DNA from: Ralstonia sp. SET104
GTDB lineage: Bacteria; Pseudomonadota; Gammaproteobacteria; Burkholderiales; Burkholderiaceae
Assembly (NCBI RefSeq): GCF_003851545.1
Contig: NZ_BHVX01000011.1
Coordinates: 1-64,000, forward strand
Direction of reading: 5' to 3'
Length of the DNA: 64,000 nucleotides
The notes beneath the pieces were generated by a model. That model made no database searches. It worked only from the letters and a program-made list of their open reading frames with translations, and was not told the DNA's origin. Shown one piece after another: positions 33,025-45,870 of this stretch (the stretch's first letter is position 1; each line of letters starts with the position of its first letter). The position numbers and the translations under genes were made by a program.

Positions 33025-33234
33025 TTACATCGATTCATCTGCCAGCTCAGGACATGCGACCAGGCTCTGGCGCACACGTGCATAGGCGGCACGCTGCGCC
33101 CAGACGGCGTCGGTCAGGGCCGCGACAAGCGCCTCGCGCGGCAGGCTTTGCAGTGCCACGCCGAACTGCGCCTCCACGGTACGTAGAGCCTCGGTCACTT
33201 CGCTTCGCCATCGGGCGTCGAGTCGCTGGGTCAT
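33025..33234 (-). CDS. Small helical protein, unknown
   Basis: A 69-residue protein beginning MTQRLDARWRSEVTEALRTV. It appears entirely alpha-helical and has no recognisable motif. It is the most upstream of four leftward small genes. The ribosome binding site is weak. It could be spurious, but the coding pattern and close spacing to the next gene support it. Confidence 0.45.
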   Translation of the reverse strand: MTQRLDARWRSEVTEALRTVEAQFGVALQSLPREALVAALTDAVWAQRAAYARVRQSLVACPELADESM

Positions 33235-33505
33235 GTTGTTCTCGCTGGGTCGGTTCTGGCGCCCGGTTTTTTTGCGCGATCAGCGGCGAGCTTGTACCCG
33301 CTGTGGCCGCGCTGGGAAGGGATTGGCGGAATGAGTTCCGCTCTTGTTTGTGAAGAACGGCATACGGGACCGAAACTTGATTGCCACGGCGGGGGGTAAA
33401 ACCAGCGCGGCCGCGGCACTCCGCCAAACGGGCTCCCCCATCCGCGCAGCAACTTCGGCGGGTGCCTGTGGCCCAATGGTTTCTGGAACCGCCACCTAGC
33501 CACCG

Positions 33506-34720
33506 ATGAAGATGGAGCGTCACGTGTCCCGATTGTCTTTCCTGCGCCGTACCCTGTTGGCCCTCGCCTGCGCGTTGGCCGTACCTGCCGTTGCTACTGC
33601 CAGCGCGCCTGATCCGCGCCAGTACATGCACGGCATCAGCGCGGTACCCGCTGCGGCCGCCAACACTTTCAACGTGTTCTTCAGCGCGTCGGGTCTGCCG
33701 CCGCGCGGGGCCGACCGCAGCGGCAGTTGGCCGCACGACGTGTATGTCGCGCAATGGCATGCCGATACGGGCGTGCTCGATGCCCCGCGTATCTTCATCC
33801 AAAAGCCAGAAGCGCAAGAGCCTGTGACAGTGGCGCGCAACCGCTCGGGCCAGGTGATGGTGTCGTTTGAAGACGGCTGGAAGGCGCCGGAAAACGTCAC
33901 GCAGCGCTTTGGCATCTACGACACGGCGCTGCGGCCCATCAAGCCGTATCCGCAGCAGGTGGAATCGGGCGGCCACTCGGGCCATATCGCGGCCGTGGGC
34001 GATCGCTTCGTGGTGTTCTATTCCGATGGCTGGATCACGGGCGGCGGCGTCGATAACCTCGGCAGTGGCAACGGCGTCTACCTGAAGGTTTATGACGGGC
34101 GGGGCCGCCGCCTGCACAACGTCGATGTTGCAGATCAACGCCGCGAATGGTGGCCCGTGGTGGCCGGCGGCAACACGAATGCGCTACTGGCCTGGCAGCA
34201 GTTCGTGCCGGGGCAGACCGAAGCCAACCTGAAGGTCGCCATCTTTGATCCGGTCAGCGGGCGCGTTACCGGCGAGCAACTCCTGCACAAGCATCTGCAG
34301 TACTACACCTACAGCATCACGTGGATGCCGGCGATCGAGCGCTTCCTGCTGGTGGGCGTGGCCAAGGGCAACGGCTTTGCCGATCTGATCGATCCCACGG
34401 GCAAGGTGCGCGCGTCCATTCCGTGCATGCCGGCAATCGTGCGCGAAGCGGGCATCGCCGTGAACCAGAACACCGCTTACACACCCGCCGCTGACGGCCG
34501 CCTGCTGCAACTGCAAGCGGGGCCGGATTCGCTCACGCTGTCTGCCACGCTGATGAACACCGACGGCAAGCGCGTGCATTGGCGCCCGGTGGGCAGCACC
34601 GGCTTGCAGCGCACCTCGGGCGCGCTCGATTGGCTGTCACTGACAGAGAAGGGGCTGGAGCAGTTGCGCTTCGACCCAACCAAGGCGCAGCCGGTCAACG
34701 CGATCGACCAGTGCCGCTAA
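33506..34720 (+). CDS. Secreted protein of unknown function, beta-propeller-like
   Basis: A 404-residue exported protein. The signal peptide (FLRRTLLALACALAVPAVA) is followed by repeated blocks of beta strands such as VYVAQWHADTGVLDAPRIF, QVMVSFEDGWKAPENV and RFVVFYSDGWITGGG. The regular spacing of strand pairs and Trp/Gly turns suggests a beta-propeller. I do not recognise a named family. The start is ATG 33506, with 33512 an alternative; neither has a strong ribosome binding site. It is convergent with the cation efflux gene, 10 bp apart. Confidence 0.75.
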   Translation: MKMERHVSRLSFLRRTLLALACALAVPAVATASAPDPRQYMHGISAVPAAAANTFNVFFSASGLPPRGADRSGSWPHDVYVAQWHADTGVLDAPRIFIQKPEAQEPVTVARNRSGQVMVSFEDGWKAPENVTQRFGIYDTALRPIKPYPQQVESGGHSGHIAAVGDRFVVFYSDGWITGGGVDNLGSGNGVYLKVYDGRGRRLHNVDVADQRREWWPVVAGGNTNALLAWQQFVPGQTEANLKVAIFDPVSGRVTGEQLLHKHLQYYTYSITWMPAIERFLLVGVAKGNGFADLIDPTGKVRASIPCMPAIVREAGIAVNQNTAYTPAADGRLLQLQAGPDSLTLSATLMNTDGKRVHWRPVGSTGLQRTSGALDWLSLTEKGLEQLRFDPTKAQPVNAIDQCR

Positions 34721-34730
34721 TGCTGGAGGC

Positions 34731-35879
34731 TTAAGCGGCGGCAATCAGCACGCGCAGGTGCACGAGGCCGTTCCACTTGGCGTGGATGGCCTCGGCAATG
34801 CGGGCGTGCTCAGCGGCCAACGCGGGCGGCAGGATCAAGTCCATTTCCACAAAGCCATCCACGTAGTGCAACACACAGTGGCGCGCATCGAGCGGCGTGC
34901 CGGACGGCAGGAGTGGCGCCAGCGCGGCGCGCAGCGCATCACGATCCGGTAGCGGGACGGGGTCGGTGGCGATGCGCTCGCGCGGGTCAACGTGGATCTG
35001 CACGTCGAGCACGGCCATCGCCGTATGTGCGGCCAGCGCATTAACGCGCGCACGCACGGCAATCGCGTGGCCTTCGCTCACAGAGACGCGCGGATCCACC
35101 TCGATATGCGCATCGACCAGCGCCTGGTCGCCCGTCACGCGCGTACGCAGGTCATGCACGTTGATTACGCCCGGCGTGGCGGCAAGGCTCGCATGGACAG
35201 CTTCCACCTGCGATGGCGGCAATGCGCGATCCATCAGGTCGTTGAGCGCTTCCCAGCCAAAGCGCACGCCCACGCGGCCGATCATCAGCCCCACCACGCA
35301 CGCTGCCACCGGGTCGAGCCAGTGATAGCCCATCAGGTTGCCAGCCACGCCGATCGCCGCCACCAATGACGACACCGCATCGGAGCGCGCATGCCATGCA
35401 TTCGCGATCAACATGCGTGAGTTGATGCGCTTGGCCACGGCCAGCATGTAACGGAAGAGCCCCTCCTTGGCCGCCAGCGCAATCAGCGCCACCACCAGCG
35501 CCAGGCCATGCACCGGCGCCGGCCCTTGCGGCGAGCGCAGGCTTTGCACCGCGGCCCAAATCATGCCCGCGCCCGCCCCGACCAGCAGCAACCCCAGCCC
35601 CAGCGACGCTGCGTTCTCGTAGCGCGCGTGACCGTACTGGTGATCTTCGTCCGGCCCCTTGTGGCTGTTGCGGTTGGCAATGAAGACGATGCCATCGGCA
35701 ATCAGGTCCGACAGCGTGTGCAGCCCATCGGCCACCAGGCCCTGCGAATGCGACCACAGCCCCGCCGCAATCTGCCCCACCGAGAGCAGGCAATTGACGC
35801 CCGCGCTCACCAGCGTGGAGCGTTCGGCGCTCTGCTGGCGCGCGGCCGCAGAAAGTGCTGTCGGGGGAGTGAGCGTCAT
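34731..35879 (-). CDS. Cation diffusion facilitator with C-terminal extension
   Basis: A 382-residue inner-membrane metal/H+ antiporter. Both metal-site signatures are present: ADGLHTLSDLIADG (HxxxD, span 2) and ANAWHARSDAVSS (HxxxD, span 5). Six spans are followed by the cytoplasmic ferredoxin-like domain, then about 80 further residues beyond the usual CDF end, including ARHCVLHYVDGFVEMDLILP, which looks like a second copy of that domain. The metal may be Zn, Co, Fe or Mn. The start at ATG 35879 gives the usual short N-terminus; the upstream open frame crosses the divergent response-regulator promoter. Confidence 0.88.
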   Translation of the reverse strand: MTLTPPTALSAAARQQSAERSTLVSAGVNCLLSVGQIAAGLWSHSQGLVADGLHTLSDLIADGIVFIANRNSHKGPDEDHQYGHARYENAASLGLGLLLVGAGAGMIWAAVQSLRSPQGPAPVHGLALVVALIALAAKEGLFRYMLAVAKRINSRMLIANAWHARSDAVSSLVAAIGVAGNLMGYHWLDPVAACVVGLMIGRVGVRFGWEALNDLMDRALPPSQVEAVHASLAATPGVINVHDLRTRVTGDQALVDAHIEVDPRVSVSEGHAIAVRARVNALAAHTAMAVLDVQIHVDPRERIATDPVPLPDRDALRAALAPLLPSGTPLDARHCVLHYVDGFVEMDLILPPALAAEHARIAEAIHAKWNGLVHLRVLIAAA

Positions 35880-36118
35880 CGGAAGTCGGAACGTAGCGCG
35901 TGCGAAGAAATTGCGAGCATTGTGCCACGCACCCGGGCGCCGCCCTGACCCGGACCGCAAGCCACAATCACAACGTACTGCAACAGATTTGCACCAAAAG
36001 CGCGCAGAACAGGGCGTACTAATAAGACTTTTCCGATGTTCCACGCTGGCGGCATCGGCGATTCTCAGCAATGCGGCAAACAGGTTGCCGCACGTTACAC
36101 GCTCGGAGATACGTCGAC

Positions 36119-36787
36119 ATGCAGGCCCCCATCCAACTCGTCATTGCAGATGATCACCCTGGCGTGGTGGCCGCCGTGCGGCAGCTCGTGTCGGCGGTTG
36201 ACGGCTTCGAGGTCGTGGGCGAAGCCAGCAACGCCGACGAACTCATCGCCGTGCTGGGCCGCGTGCGCTGCGACATTGCCATCACGGACTACGCCATGCC
36301 GGGCAGCCGGTATGGCGACGGCATCATCCTGCTCGAATTCCTGGTGCGCCGTCACCCAGACCTGCGCGTGATGGTGCTGACCATGCTCGAAACGCGCGCC
36401 CTGATGAGCAATATCCTGCGCGCGGGCATCAAGGTCATCGTCAGCAAATCCGACGAGCCGCAGCACATCCTTGAAGGCATGCGGGCGGCGCTGAACGACC
36501 GCATCTATCTGTCACCGCAGCTCGATGCCAAGCTGATCCGGCGCACGCCCGAACCCGAGCCCCTCGAGGACGACCCGATCGCCACGCTCGGCAAGCGCGA
36601 GCTGGAAGTGCTGCGCATGTACGTGACCGGCCAGACGATCAGCGAGATCGCCGTGCAGCTCAACCGCAGCGTGAAGACCATCAGCGCACAAAAGCAGACC
36701 GCCATGCGCAAGCTCGACCTCGACACCGAGGCGGCGCTGTTCGACTTTGCCGTGCGCCACGGGCTGCTGGGCAGCGGCGAGGCCTGA
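36119..36787 (+). CDS. LuxR-type response regulator, BvgA-like
   Basis: A 222-residue NarL/FixJ-family response regulator. The receiver carries ADDHPG near residue 10 and the phospho-acceptor Asp57 in AITDYAMPG. The C-terminal LuxR helix-turn-helix (TLGKRELEVLRMYVTGQTIS, residues about 160-180) includes SVKTISAQKQTAMRKL. It is followed after 4 bp by a BvgS-like hybrid kinase. The start ATG 36119 has a GGAG at suboptimal distance. As in BvgAS/EvgAS, the regulator gene comes first. Its targets are not evident from flanking genes. Confidence 0.9.
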   Translation: MQAPIQLVIADDHPGVVAAVRQLVSAVDGFEVVGEASNADELIAVLGRVRCDIAITDYAMPGSRYGDGIILLEFLVRRHPDLRVMVLTMLETRALMSNILRAGIKVIVSKSDEPQHILEGMRAALNDRIYLSPQLDAKLIRRTPEPEPLEDDPIATLGKRELEVLRMYVTGQTISEIAVQLNRSVKTISAQKQTAMRKLDLDTEAALFDFAVRHGLLGSGEA

Positions 36788-36791
36788 CGCC

Positions 36792-41135
<4,344 letters not shown>

Positions 41136-41149
41136 GGGAAATCCGTTTC

Positions 41150-41169
41150 AAGCGGCGAATGCGCCGCTT
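41150..41169 (+). terminator. Weak terminator after the sensor kinase
   Basis: AAGCGGC-GAATGC-GCCGCTT forms a 7-bp hairpin followed by CTAG rather than a full T-run. It is placed just after the kinase gene and before the next promoter. Confidence 0.45.
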
Positions 41170-41195
41170 CTAGATCAACCGTTCCAATCGGGCGA

Positions 41196-41224
41196 TTGAC
41201 TCGCCCCGAGGCGCCTCCTACGAT
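41196..41224 (+). promoter_or_regulatory. Sigma-70 promoter of the monooxygenase operon
   Basis: TTGACT (41196-41201) and TACGAT (41219-41224) are separated by exactly 17 bp. This is the best sigma-70 match noticed in the window. It lies 35 bp before the monooxygenase ATG. Confidence 0.75.
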
Positions 41225-41241
41225 GACATCGATCAATGTCA
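41224..41241 (+). promoter_or_regulatory. Operator-like palindrome at the start site
   Basis: TGACAT-CGATCA-ATGTCA is a perfect 6-bp inverted repeat with a 6-bp spacer. It begins on the last base of the -10 box and covers the predicted transcription start, a position suited to repression. Which regulator binds is unknown; the convergent MerR protein and an unlinked regulator are both possible. Confidence 0.55.
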
Positions 41242-41259
41242 CATTAAGAGGCGCCCATC

Positions 41260-42891
41260 ATGTGGTGCCCACGGAGACGCCACGTGAATGCACGGTCCGA
41301 TTTCCCCCGCCCTCACCCGAGTGCCGAGGCCCCAGCCCTGATCGATGTTGCCATCATCGGGACGGGCTTTGCCGGCCTGGGCATGGCCATCCAGCTCAAG
41401 CAGCACGGCATCGACAACTTTCTCGTCTTCGAGAAAGCCGGTTCGGTGGGCGGCACATGGCGCGACAACCATTACCCCGGTTGCGCGTGCGACGTGCAAT
41501 CGCATCTGTATTCGTTTTCGTTCGCGCCCAATCCGGACTGGTCGCGCATGTATTCGCCGCAGCCGGAAATCCGCGCGTACCTGGAGCGCTGCACCGATAA
41601 ATTTGGCGTGCGCCCGCATGTGCGCTTCAACCACGAACTGGCACGCGCAGCCTTTGACGAAGCCGCCGGCGTGTGGAACCTGGACATGGCGGACGGCCGT
41701 CGCTACCGCGCCCGCGCGCTCATCTCCGGCATGGGCGGCCTGAGCCGTCCGGCGTGGCCCAACATTCCGGGCATCGAAACCTTCCAGGGCAAGGCGTTCC
41801 ACTCGCAGTTGTGGGAACACGACTACGACCTGCGTGGCAAGCGCGTTGCCGTGATCGGCACGGGCGCGTCGGCCATCCAGTTCGTCCCGCAGATCGCCCC
41901 CAAGGCCGGCCGCGTTGACCTGTACCAGCGCACCCCGCCGTGGATCCTGCCCAAACCCGACCGCAAGGTGTCACGCGCGGAGCACTGGCTGTTCCGCCAC
42001 CTGCCGTTCACGCAAAAGCTCATGCGCACCAGCATCTACTGGATGCTTGAATCGCGCGTGCTGGGCTTTGTGATTCACCCGAAGCTGATGAAAGCGGTCG
42101 AGCGCATGGCGCGCGGCCACATCAAGCGCCGCATCGCTGATCCGGTGCTGCGCGAGAAGGTCACGCCCGACTACACCATTGGCTGCAAGCGCATCCTGAT
42201 CTCGAACGATTACTACCCGGCGCTCACGCGCGAGAACGTCGACGTGATCACCACCGGCATCGCGCGTGTGGAGCCCAACGCCATCGTCACCGCCGACGGC
42301 ACGCGGCGCGAGGTCGATTGCCTGATCTTCGGCACCGGCTTCCACGCCACCGATCCGTTCCCGCGCGGCGTGCTGCTCGGCAGCCAGGGCGCAGACATCG
42401 TCGATGTCTGGGACAAGCGCGGCGCCGAGGCCTACCTGGGCACCACGGTATCGGGATTCCCGAATTTCTTCATGGTGGTGGGCCCGAATACGGGGCTCGG
42501 CCACTCGTCGATGGTGTTCATGATCGAGTCGCAGGTGGCGTACATCGTCGATGCGCTCAAGTCGATGCGCGCGCACAACGTTGCGGCCATCGACGTGCGC
42601 CCCGACGTGCAGCGCCGCTTCAATGACGGCATCCAGAAACGGCTGTCGAACGCCATCTGGTCGGCCGGTGGCTGCGTGAGCTGGTATCTCGATCCGAAGA
42701 CCGGCAAGAACACCACGCTGTGGCCGGGATTCACGTGGCAGTTCCGCCGTGCGACCGCACATTTCCGTTTGGCCGATTACCGCACGCGCCCGATGGCCGT
42801 GCCCAAGGGGGTGCCGCTGCGCGTGCCTGCCCGCACTGTGCCAGCCACTGCCCAGAACACCCCTAACGAAGAAGCGCTCGACCGCGTCTGA
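41260..42891 (+). CDS. Baeyer-Villiger-type flavin monooxygenase
   Basis: A 543-residue FAD/NADPH monooxygenase. The FAD-binding GxGxxG is IIGTGFAGLG (near residue 32) and the NADPH-binding loop is AVIGTGASAIQFVPQI. Between them, FQGKAFHSQLWE matches the Baeyer-Villiger fingerprint FxGxxxHxxxW, with E in place of the usual P or D. Such enzymes insert oxygen next to a ketone to give an ester or lactone; some relatives oxidise long-chain substrates. The genes downstream supply a dehydrogenase and esterases, fitting alcohol to ketone to ester to acid chemistry. The ATG at 41260 follows AAGAGG. The substrate is unknown. Confidence 0.87.
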   Translation: MWCPRRRHVNARSDFPRPHPSAEAPALIDVAIIGTGFAGLGMAIQLKQHGIDNFLVFEKAGSVGGTWRDNHYPGCACDVQSHLYSFSFAPNPDWSRMYSPQPEIRAYLERCTDKFGVRPHVRFNHELARAAFDEAAGVWNLDMADGRRYRARALISGMGGLSRPAWPNIPGIETFQGKAFHSQLWEHDYDLRGKRVAVIGTGASAIQFVPQIAPKAGRVDLYQRTPPWILPKPDRKVSRAEHWLFRHLPFTQKLMRTSIYWMLESRVLGFVIHPKLMKAVERMARGHIKRRIADPVLREKVTPDYTIGCKRILISNDYYPALTRENVDVITTGIARVEPNAIVTADGTRREVDCLIFGTGFHATDPFPRGVLLGSQGADIVDVWDKRGAEAYLGTTVSGFPNFFMVVGPNTGLGHSSMVFMIESQVAYIVDALKSMRAHNVAAIDVRPDVQRRFNDGIQKRLSNAIWSAGGCVSWYLDPKTGKNTTLWPGFTWQFRRATAHFRLADYRTRPMAVPKGVPLRVPARTVPATAQNTPNEEALDRV

Positions 42892-42917
42892 CGCGCCGGC
42901 CATCAGGAGACCACGTC

Positions 42918-43829
42918 ATGAAGTCATTCAACAACAAGGTTGCCGCCATTACTGGTGCCGCATCGGGCATGGGCCGCACGCTGGCACTGCAGCTCGCACG
43001 CGAGGGCTGTCACCTCGCGCTGGCCGATCGCAACGAGGCCGCGCTTGCGCAGACGCTGCAACTGGTGCGCGCACTGAATGGTGAACATTCGGGCGACCGC
43101 ATCCGCGTAACCACGCACGCTGTCGACGTGGCTGACCGCGCCGCCGTCCACCGCTGGGCCGAAGAAGCCGCCGCCGCGCACGGCAAGGTCAACCTGATCT
43201 TCAACAACGCGGGCGTGGCCCTGTCCAGCACGATCGAAGGCATGGACGACGACGAGCTGGCCTGGATCATGAACATCAACTTCTGGGGCGTCGTGCACGG
43301 CACCAAGGCGTTCCTGCCGCTGCTCAAGGCGAGTGGCGATGGGCACATCGTCAACACGTCGAGCATCTTTGGCATCTTCGCGCAGCCTGGCATGGGCGCC
43401 TACAACGCCAGCAAGTACGCCGTGCGCGGCTACACGGAGGCGCTGCGCCAGGAACTGGACCTGATGAACTGCGGTGTCTCTGCCACGTGCGTGCACCCCG
43501 GCGGCATCAAGACCAACATCGCCAAGTCAAGCCGCGTGTCACCCAGCATGAACGGCTTCCTGGTGCGCGACGAACAGCAAGGCAAGGCCGAATTCGAGAA
43601 GTTCTTCATCACCACGGCCGAGAAAGCCGCGAGCGTGATCCTCGATGGCGTGCGCAAAAACAAGCGCCGCGTGCTGATCGGCCCCGACGCCCACGCCGCT
43701 GACGTGATGGCCCGCGTGCTGCCCGCCGCGTACCAGGCGCTGGTCGTGCGCGAGGCGCGCCGCACGCGCAAGAAGGCGCTGCGCGACGTGCAAGGCGATA
43801 GCGCCCCGACCACCGCCCGCGCCAAATAA
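42918..43829 (+). CDS. Short-chain dehydrogenase/reductase
   Basis: A 303-residue classical SDR with cofactor loop ITGAASGMGRT at residue 13, NNAGVAL, catalytic Ser in VNTSSIFGIF, and YNASKYA carrying catalytic Tyr and Lys. It has a C-terminal extension of about 50 residues. It would interconvert an alcohol and a ketone, supplying or consuming the substrate of the monooxygenase 26 bp upstream. AGGAGA precedes the ATG. It is followed after 10 bp by the hydrolase. Confidence 0.92.
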   Translation: MKSFNNKVAAITGAASGMGRTLALQLAREGCHLALADRNEAALAQTLQLVRALNGEHSGDRIRVTTHAVDVADRAAVHRWAEEAAAAHGKVNLIFNNAGVALSSTIEGMDDDELAWIMNINFWGVVHGTKAFLPLLKASGDGHIVNTSSIFGIFAQPGMGAYNASKYAVRGYTEALRQELDLMNCGVSATCVHPGGIKTNIAKSSRVSPSMNGFLVRDEQQGKAEFEKFFITTAEKAASVILDGVRKNKRRVLIGPDAHAADVMARVLPAAYQALVVREARRTRKKALRDVQGDSAPTTARAK

Positions 43830-43839
43830 GAGGCCGCCA

Positions 43840-44880
43840 ATGAACACGGCCACCACCGTTGAACTTGAACAATTCGCCAGCCCCCCACGCGCGAATCTGT
43901 TGAACGTTGCACGCGCCATGCTGCGCCCCGGCCGCATCGGCCTGCGCAGCGTTGGGCGCGACGTGCTGATCGCCCGTTACGCCAAGCCGCAATCGCGCTA
44001 CCTGCCGCTGATGGGCACGCGCGTGCATTACACCGATGAGGGCGCCGCCAACCCGGAGGGCACGCTGCTGCTGATCCACGGCTTTGGCGCTTCGTTGCAC
44101 ACGTGGGACGGCGTGCTGCCGCAGCTCACGCGGCGCTATCGCGTCATCCGGCTCGACTTGCCGCCGTTCGGCATCACCGGCCCGCTGCGCGATGCGCAAG
44201 GCCGCCCGCGCACGATGGCGCTGCCGCTGTACCGCGACTTCATCGACGCGTTTGTCGACACGCTCGGTTTGTCCCAGCTCACGCTGATCGGCAATTCGCT
44301 CGGCGGCATGGTGTCGTGGGACTTTGCGGTGCGGCACCCTGGCCGGGTGGAAAAGCTCGTGCTGATTGATTCGGCCGGCTTTCCGATGAAGCTGCCGATC
44401 TATATCGATCTGTTCAACCACCTTGGTGTGCGGCTGACCTCGCCGTGGATGCTGCCCGAGGGCATCATCCGCGCCGCTACGCGCGATGTGTATGGCGACC
44501 CGTCACGCGTGTCCGAACCCACGCTGCGCCGCTACGCCGATTTCTTCTACGCCGACGGTGCACGCCAGGCCATCGGCAGGATGGTGCCGAAGTTCCATTT
44601 TGACGATGTTGATACGAGCGGGCTGGCCGCCATCCGCGTGCCGACGCTCATTCTGTGGGGCCAGCGCGACCGGTGGATCCCGCCCGCGCATGCTGGTGAA
44701 TTTGCCCGCCGCATCCCCGGCGCCACGCTGCGCATGTATCCGGCCCTCGGCCATATCCCAATGGAGGAAGACCCCGTGCGCGTGGGGACCGACCTCTGTG
44801 CCTTCCTCGATCAAGGGCGTGCAGCCGAATTGGCCACACCCTGTCTTGCAGAAACCACATATCTGGAGAACCGCCCATGA
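43840..44880 (+). CDS. Alpha/beta hydrolase of the monooxygenase operon
   Basis: A 346-residue hydrolase with oxyanion-hole HGFGASLHTW (near residue 72), nucleophile LIGNSLGGMVSWD, acid in LWGQRDRWIPP and His in ALGHIPMEE. It is a likely esterase/lactonase that would cleave the ester made by the Baeyer-Villiger enzyme. It overlaps the next gene by an ATGA. The N-terminal 45 residues precede the fold and could be a membrane-associating segment. Substrate inferred from context only. Confidence 0.88.
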   Translation: MNTATTVELEQFASPPRANLLNVARAMLRPGRIGLRSVGRDVLIARYAKPQSRYLPLMGTRVHYTDEGAANPEGTLLLIHGFGASLHTWDGVLPQLTRRYRVIRLDLPPFGITGPLRDAQGRPRTMALPLYRDFIDAFVDTLGLSQLTLIGNSLGGMVSWDFAVRHPGRVEKLVLIDSAGFPMKLPIYIDLFNHLGVRLTSPWMLPEGIIRAATRDVYGDPSRVSEPTLRRYADFFYADGARQAIGRMVPKFHFDDVDTSGLAAIRVPTLILWGQRDRWIPPAHAGEFARRIPGATLRMYPALGHIPMEEDPVRVGTDLCAFLDQGRAAELATPCLAETTYLENRP

Positions 44881-45773
44881 TGCCAGTCCGCCGCGACGTG
44901 CATCCTCACCTGCCGGCTGATCGCATCAGCAACTGGCACGAGCGAGGCACGCACGTCACCCACTTCCTGAACGCGCTGTCGATCTTCTTCCCCACCGGAG
45001 AGCGCTTCTTCATGGACAGCGTGCGCAACTACCGCCATCTGGTGACCGATCCCGAACTCAAGCAGGCCGTGGCAGGGTTCATCGGCCAGGAAGCCATGCA
45101 TACGCGTGAGCACGTGCTGTACAACGACCTGCTCGACCGCGCCGGCCTGCCCGCCACCCGCATCGACCGCTTTGTCGGCAAGTTCCTGAACGTGCTGCGC
45201 AAGTACACGCCCAAGAAGCACCAGTTGGCCGTGACGGTGGCGCTGGAGCACTACACCGCCATGCTGGCTGGTCAGGTGCTCGCCCATGAAGACGGCCTGG
45301 GCCGCAATTCGCAACCCGGCTATCGCCAGGTCTGGATGTGGCACGCCATGGAAGAAACTGAACACAAAGCGGTCAGCTATGACGTATGGAATCTCGCCGC
45401 CAAGCCAGGCTTGCGCAGCTATATCCTGCGCACCTCCGTGATGCTGACCACCACGGTGCTGTTCTGGTCGATGGTGTTCTACGTGCACATGCGGCTGATC
45501 TTTGCCGATCGCACCTGCAAGCGCAAATTCCTGGGGCTGGGCAAGGCATTCCACTACCTTTGGATCTACCCGGCGCCGCTGCGCAAGATCATTCCGGAGT
45601 TCTTCGATTTCTTCCGGCCATCATTCCACCCGTGGGATGAGGACAACCGCGCGGCGCTGGAGCGTTTGCCCAAGCTGATCTCGGAAATCGAAGCCTACGC
45701 AGCCGCCAATGGCGAAGCGCCGTCGCCGTCGATCCGCCGCAAGTTGTCGGCGGCAGGTGCAGCCGGTTCTTGA
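44877..45773 (+). CDS. Predicted metal-dependent hydrolase (PF10118-like)
   Basis: A 298-residue protein of the family annotated as predicted metal-dependent hydrolases (PF10118). It is largely helical with ferritin-like Glu/His clusters: FIGQEAMHTREH (near residue 80), VALEHYTAMLAG and WHAMEETEHKAVSYD. The E..H spacing resembles a di-iron site, so an oxygenase-type activity is as plausible as hydrolysis. It regularly accompanies this type of monooxygenase operon in other bacteria, as far as I recall. It is the last gene of the operon. Confidence 0.82.
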   Translation: MMPVRRDVHPHLPADRISNWHERGTHVTHFLNALSIFFPTGERFFMDSVRNYRHLVTDPELKQAVAGFIGQEAMHTREHVLYNDLLDRAGLPATRIDRFVGKFLNVLRKYTPKKHQLAVTVALEHYTAMLAGQVLAHEDGLGRNSQPGYRQVWMWHAMEETEHKAVSYDVWNLAAKPGLRSYILRTSVMLTTTVLFWSMVFYVHMRLIFADRTCKRKFLGLGKAFHYLWIYPAPLRKIIPEFFDFFRPSFHPWDEDNRAALERLPKLISEIEAYAAANGEAPSPSIRRKLSAAGAAGS

Positions 45774-45838
45774 ACAGGCATTCAAAACACCTGCGGTACC
45801 CACTGCAACGGGATCAAACTGGAACTAGAAATACATAA

Positions 45839-45863
45839 GGCGCGCCCCACGCACGGGCGCGCC
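45839..45863 (-). terminator. Strong hairpin terminator for the MerR gene
   Basis: GGCGCGCCC-CACGCAC-GGGCGCGCC forms a perfect 9-bp stem between the convergent operon end and the MerR gene. Reading leftward it is followed by TTATGTATTT. It probably serves both directions. Confidence 0.72.
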
Positions 45864-45870
45864 GGAGACA

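Noticed and set aside
41260-45773. Metal-responsive MerR regulation of the operon
   Set aside because: The MerR protein lacks metal-binding cysteines in its C-terminal part and the operon promoter has a 17-bp spacer, not the elongated spacer of MerR promoters.
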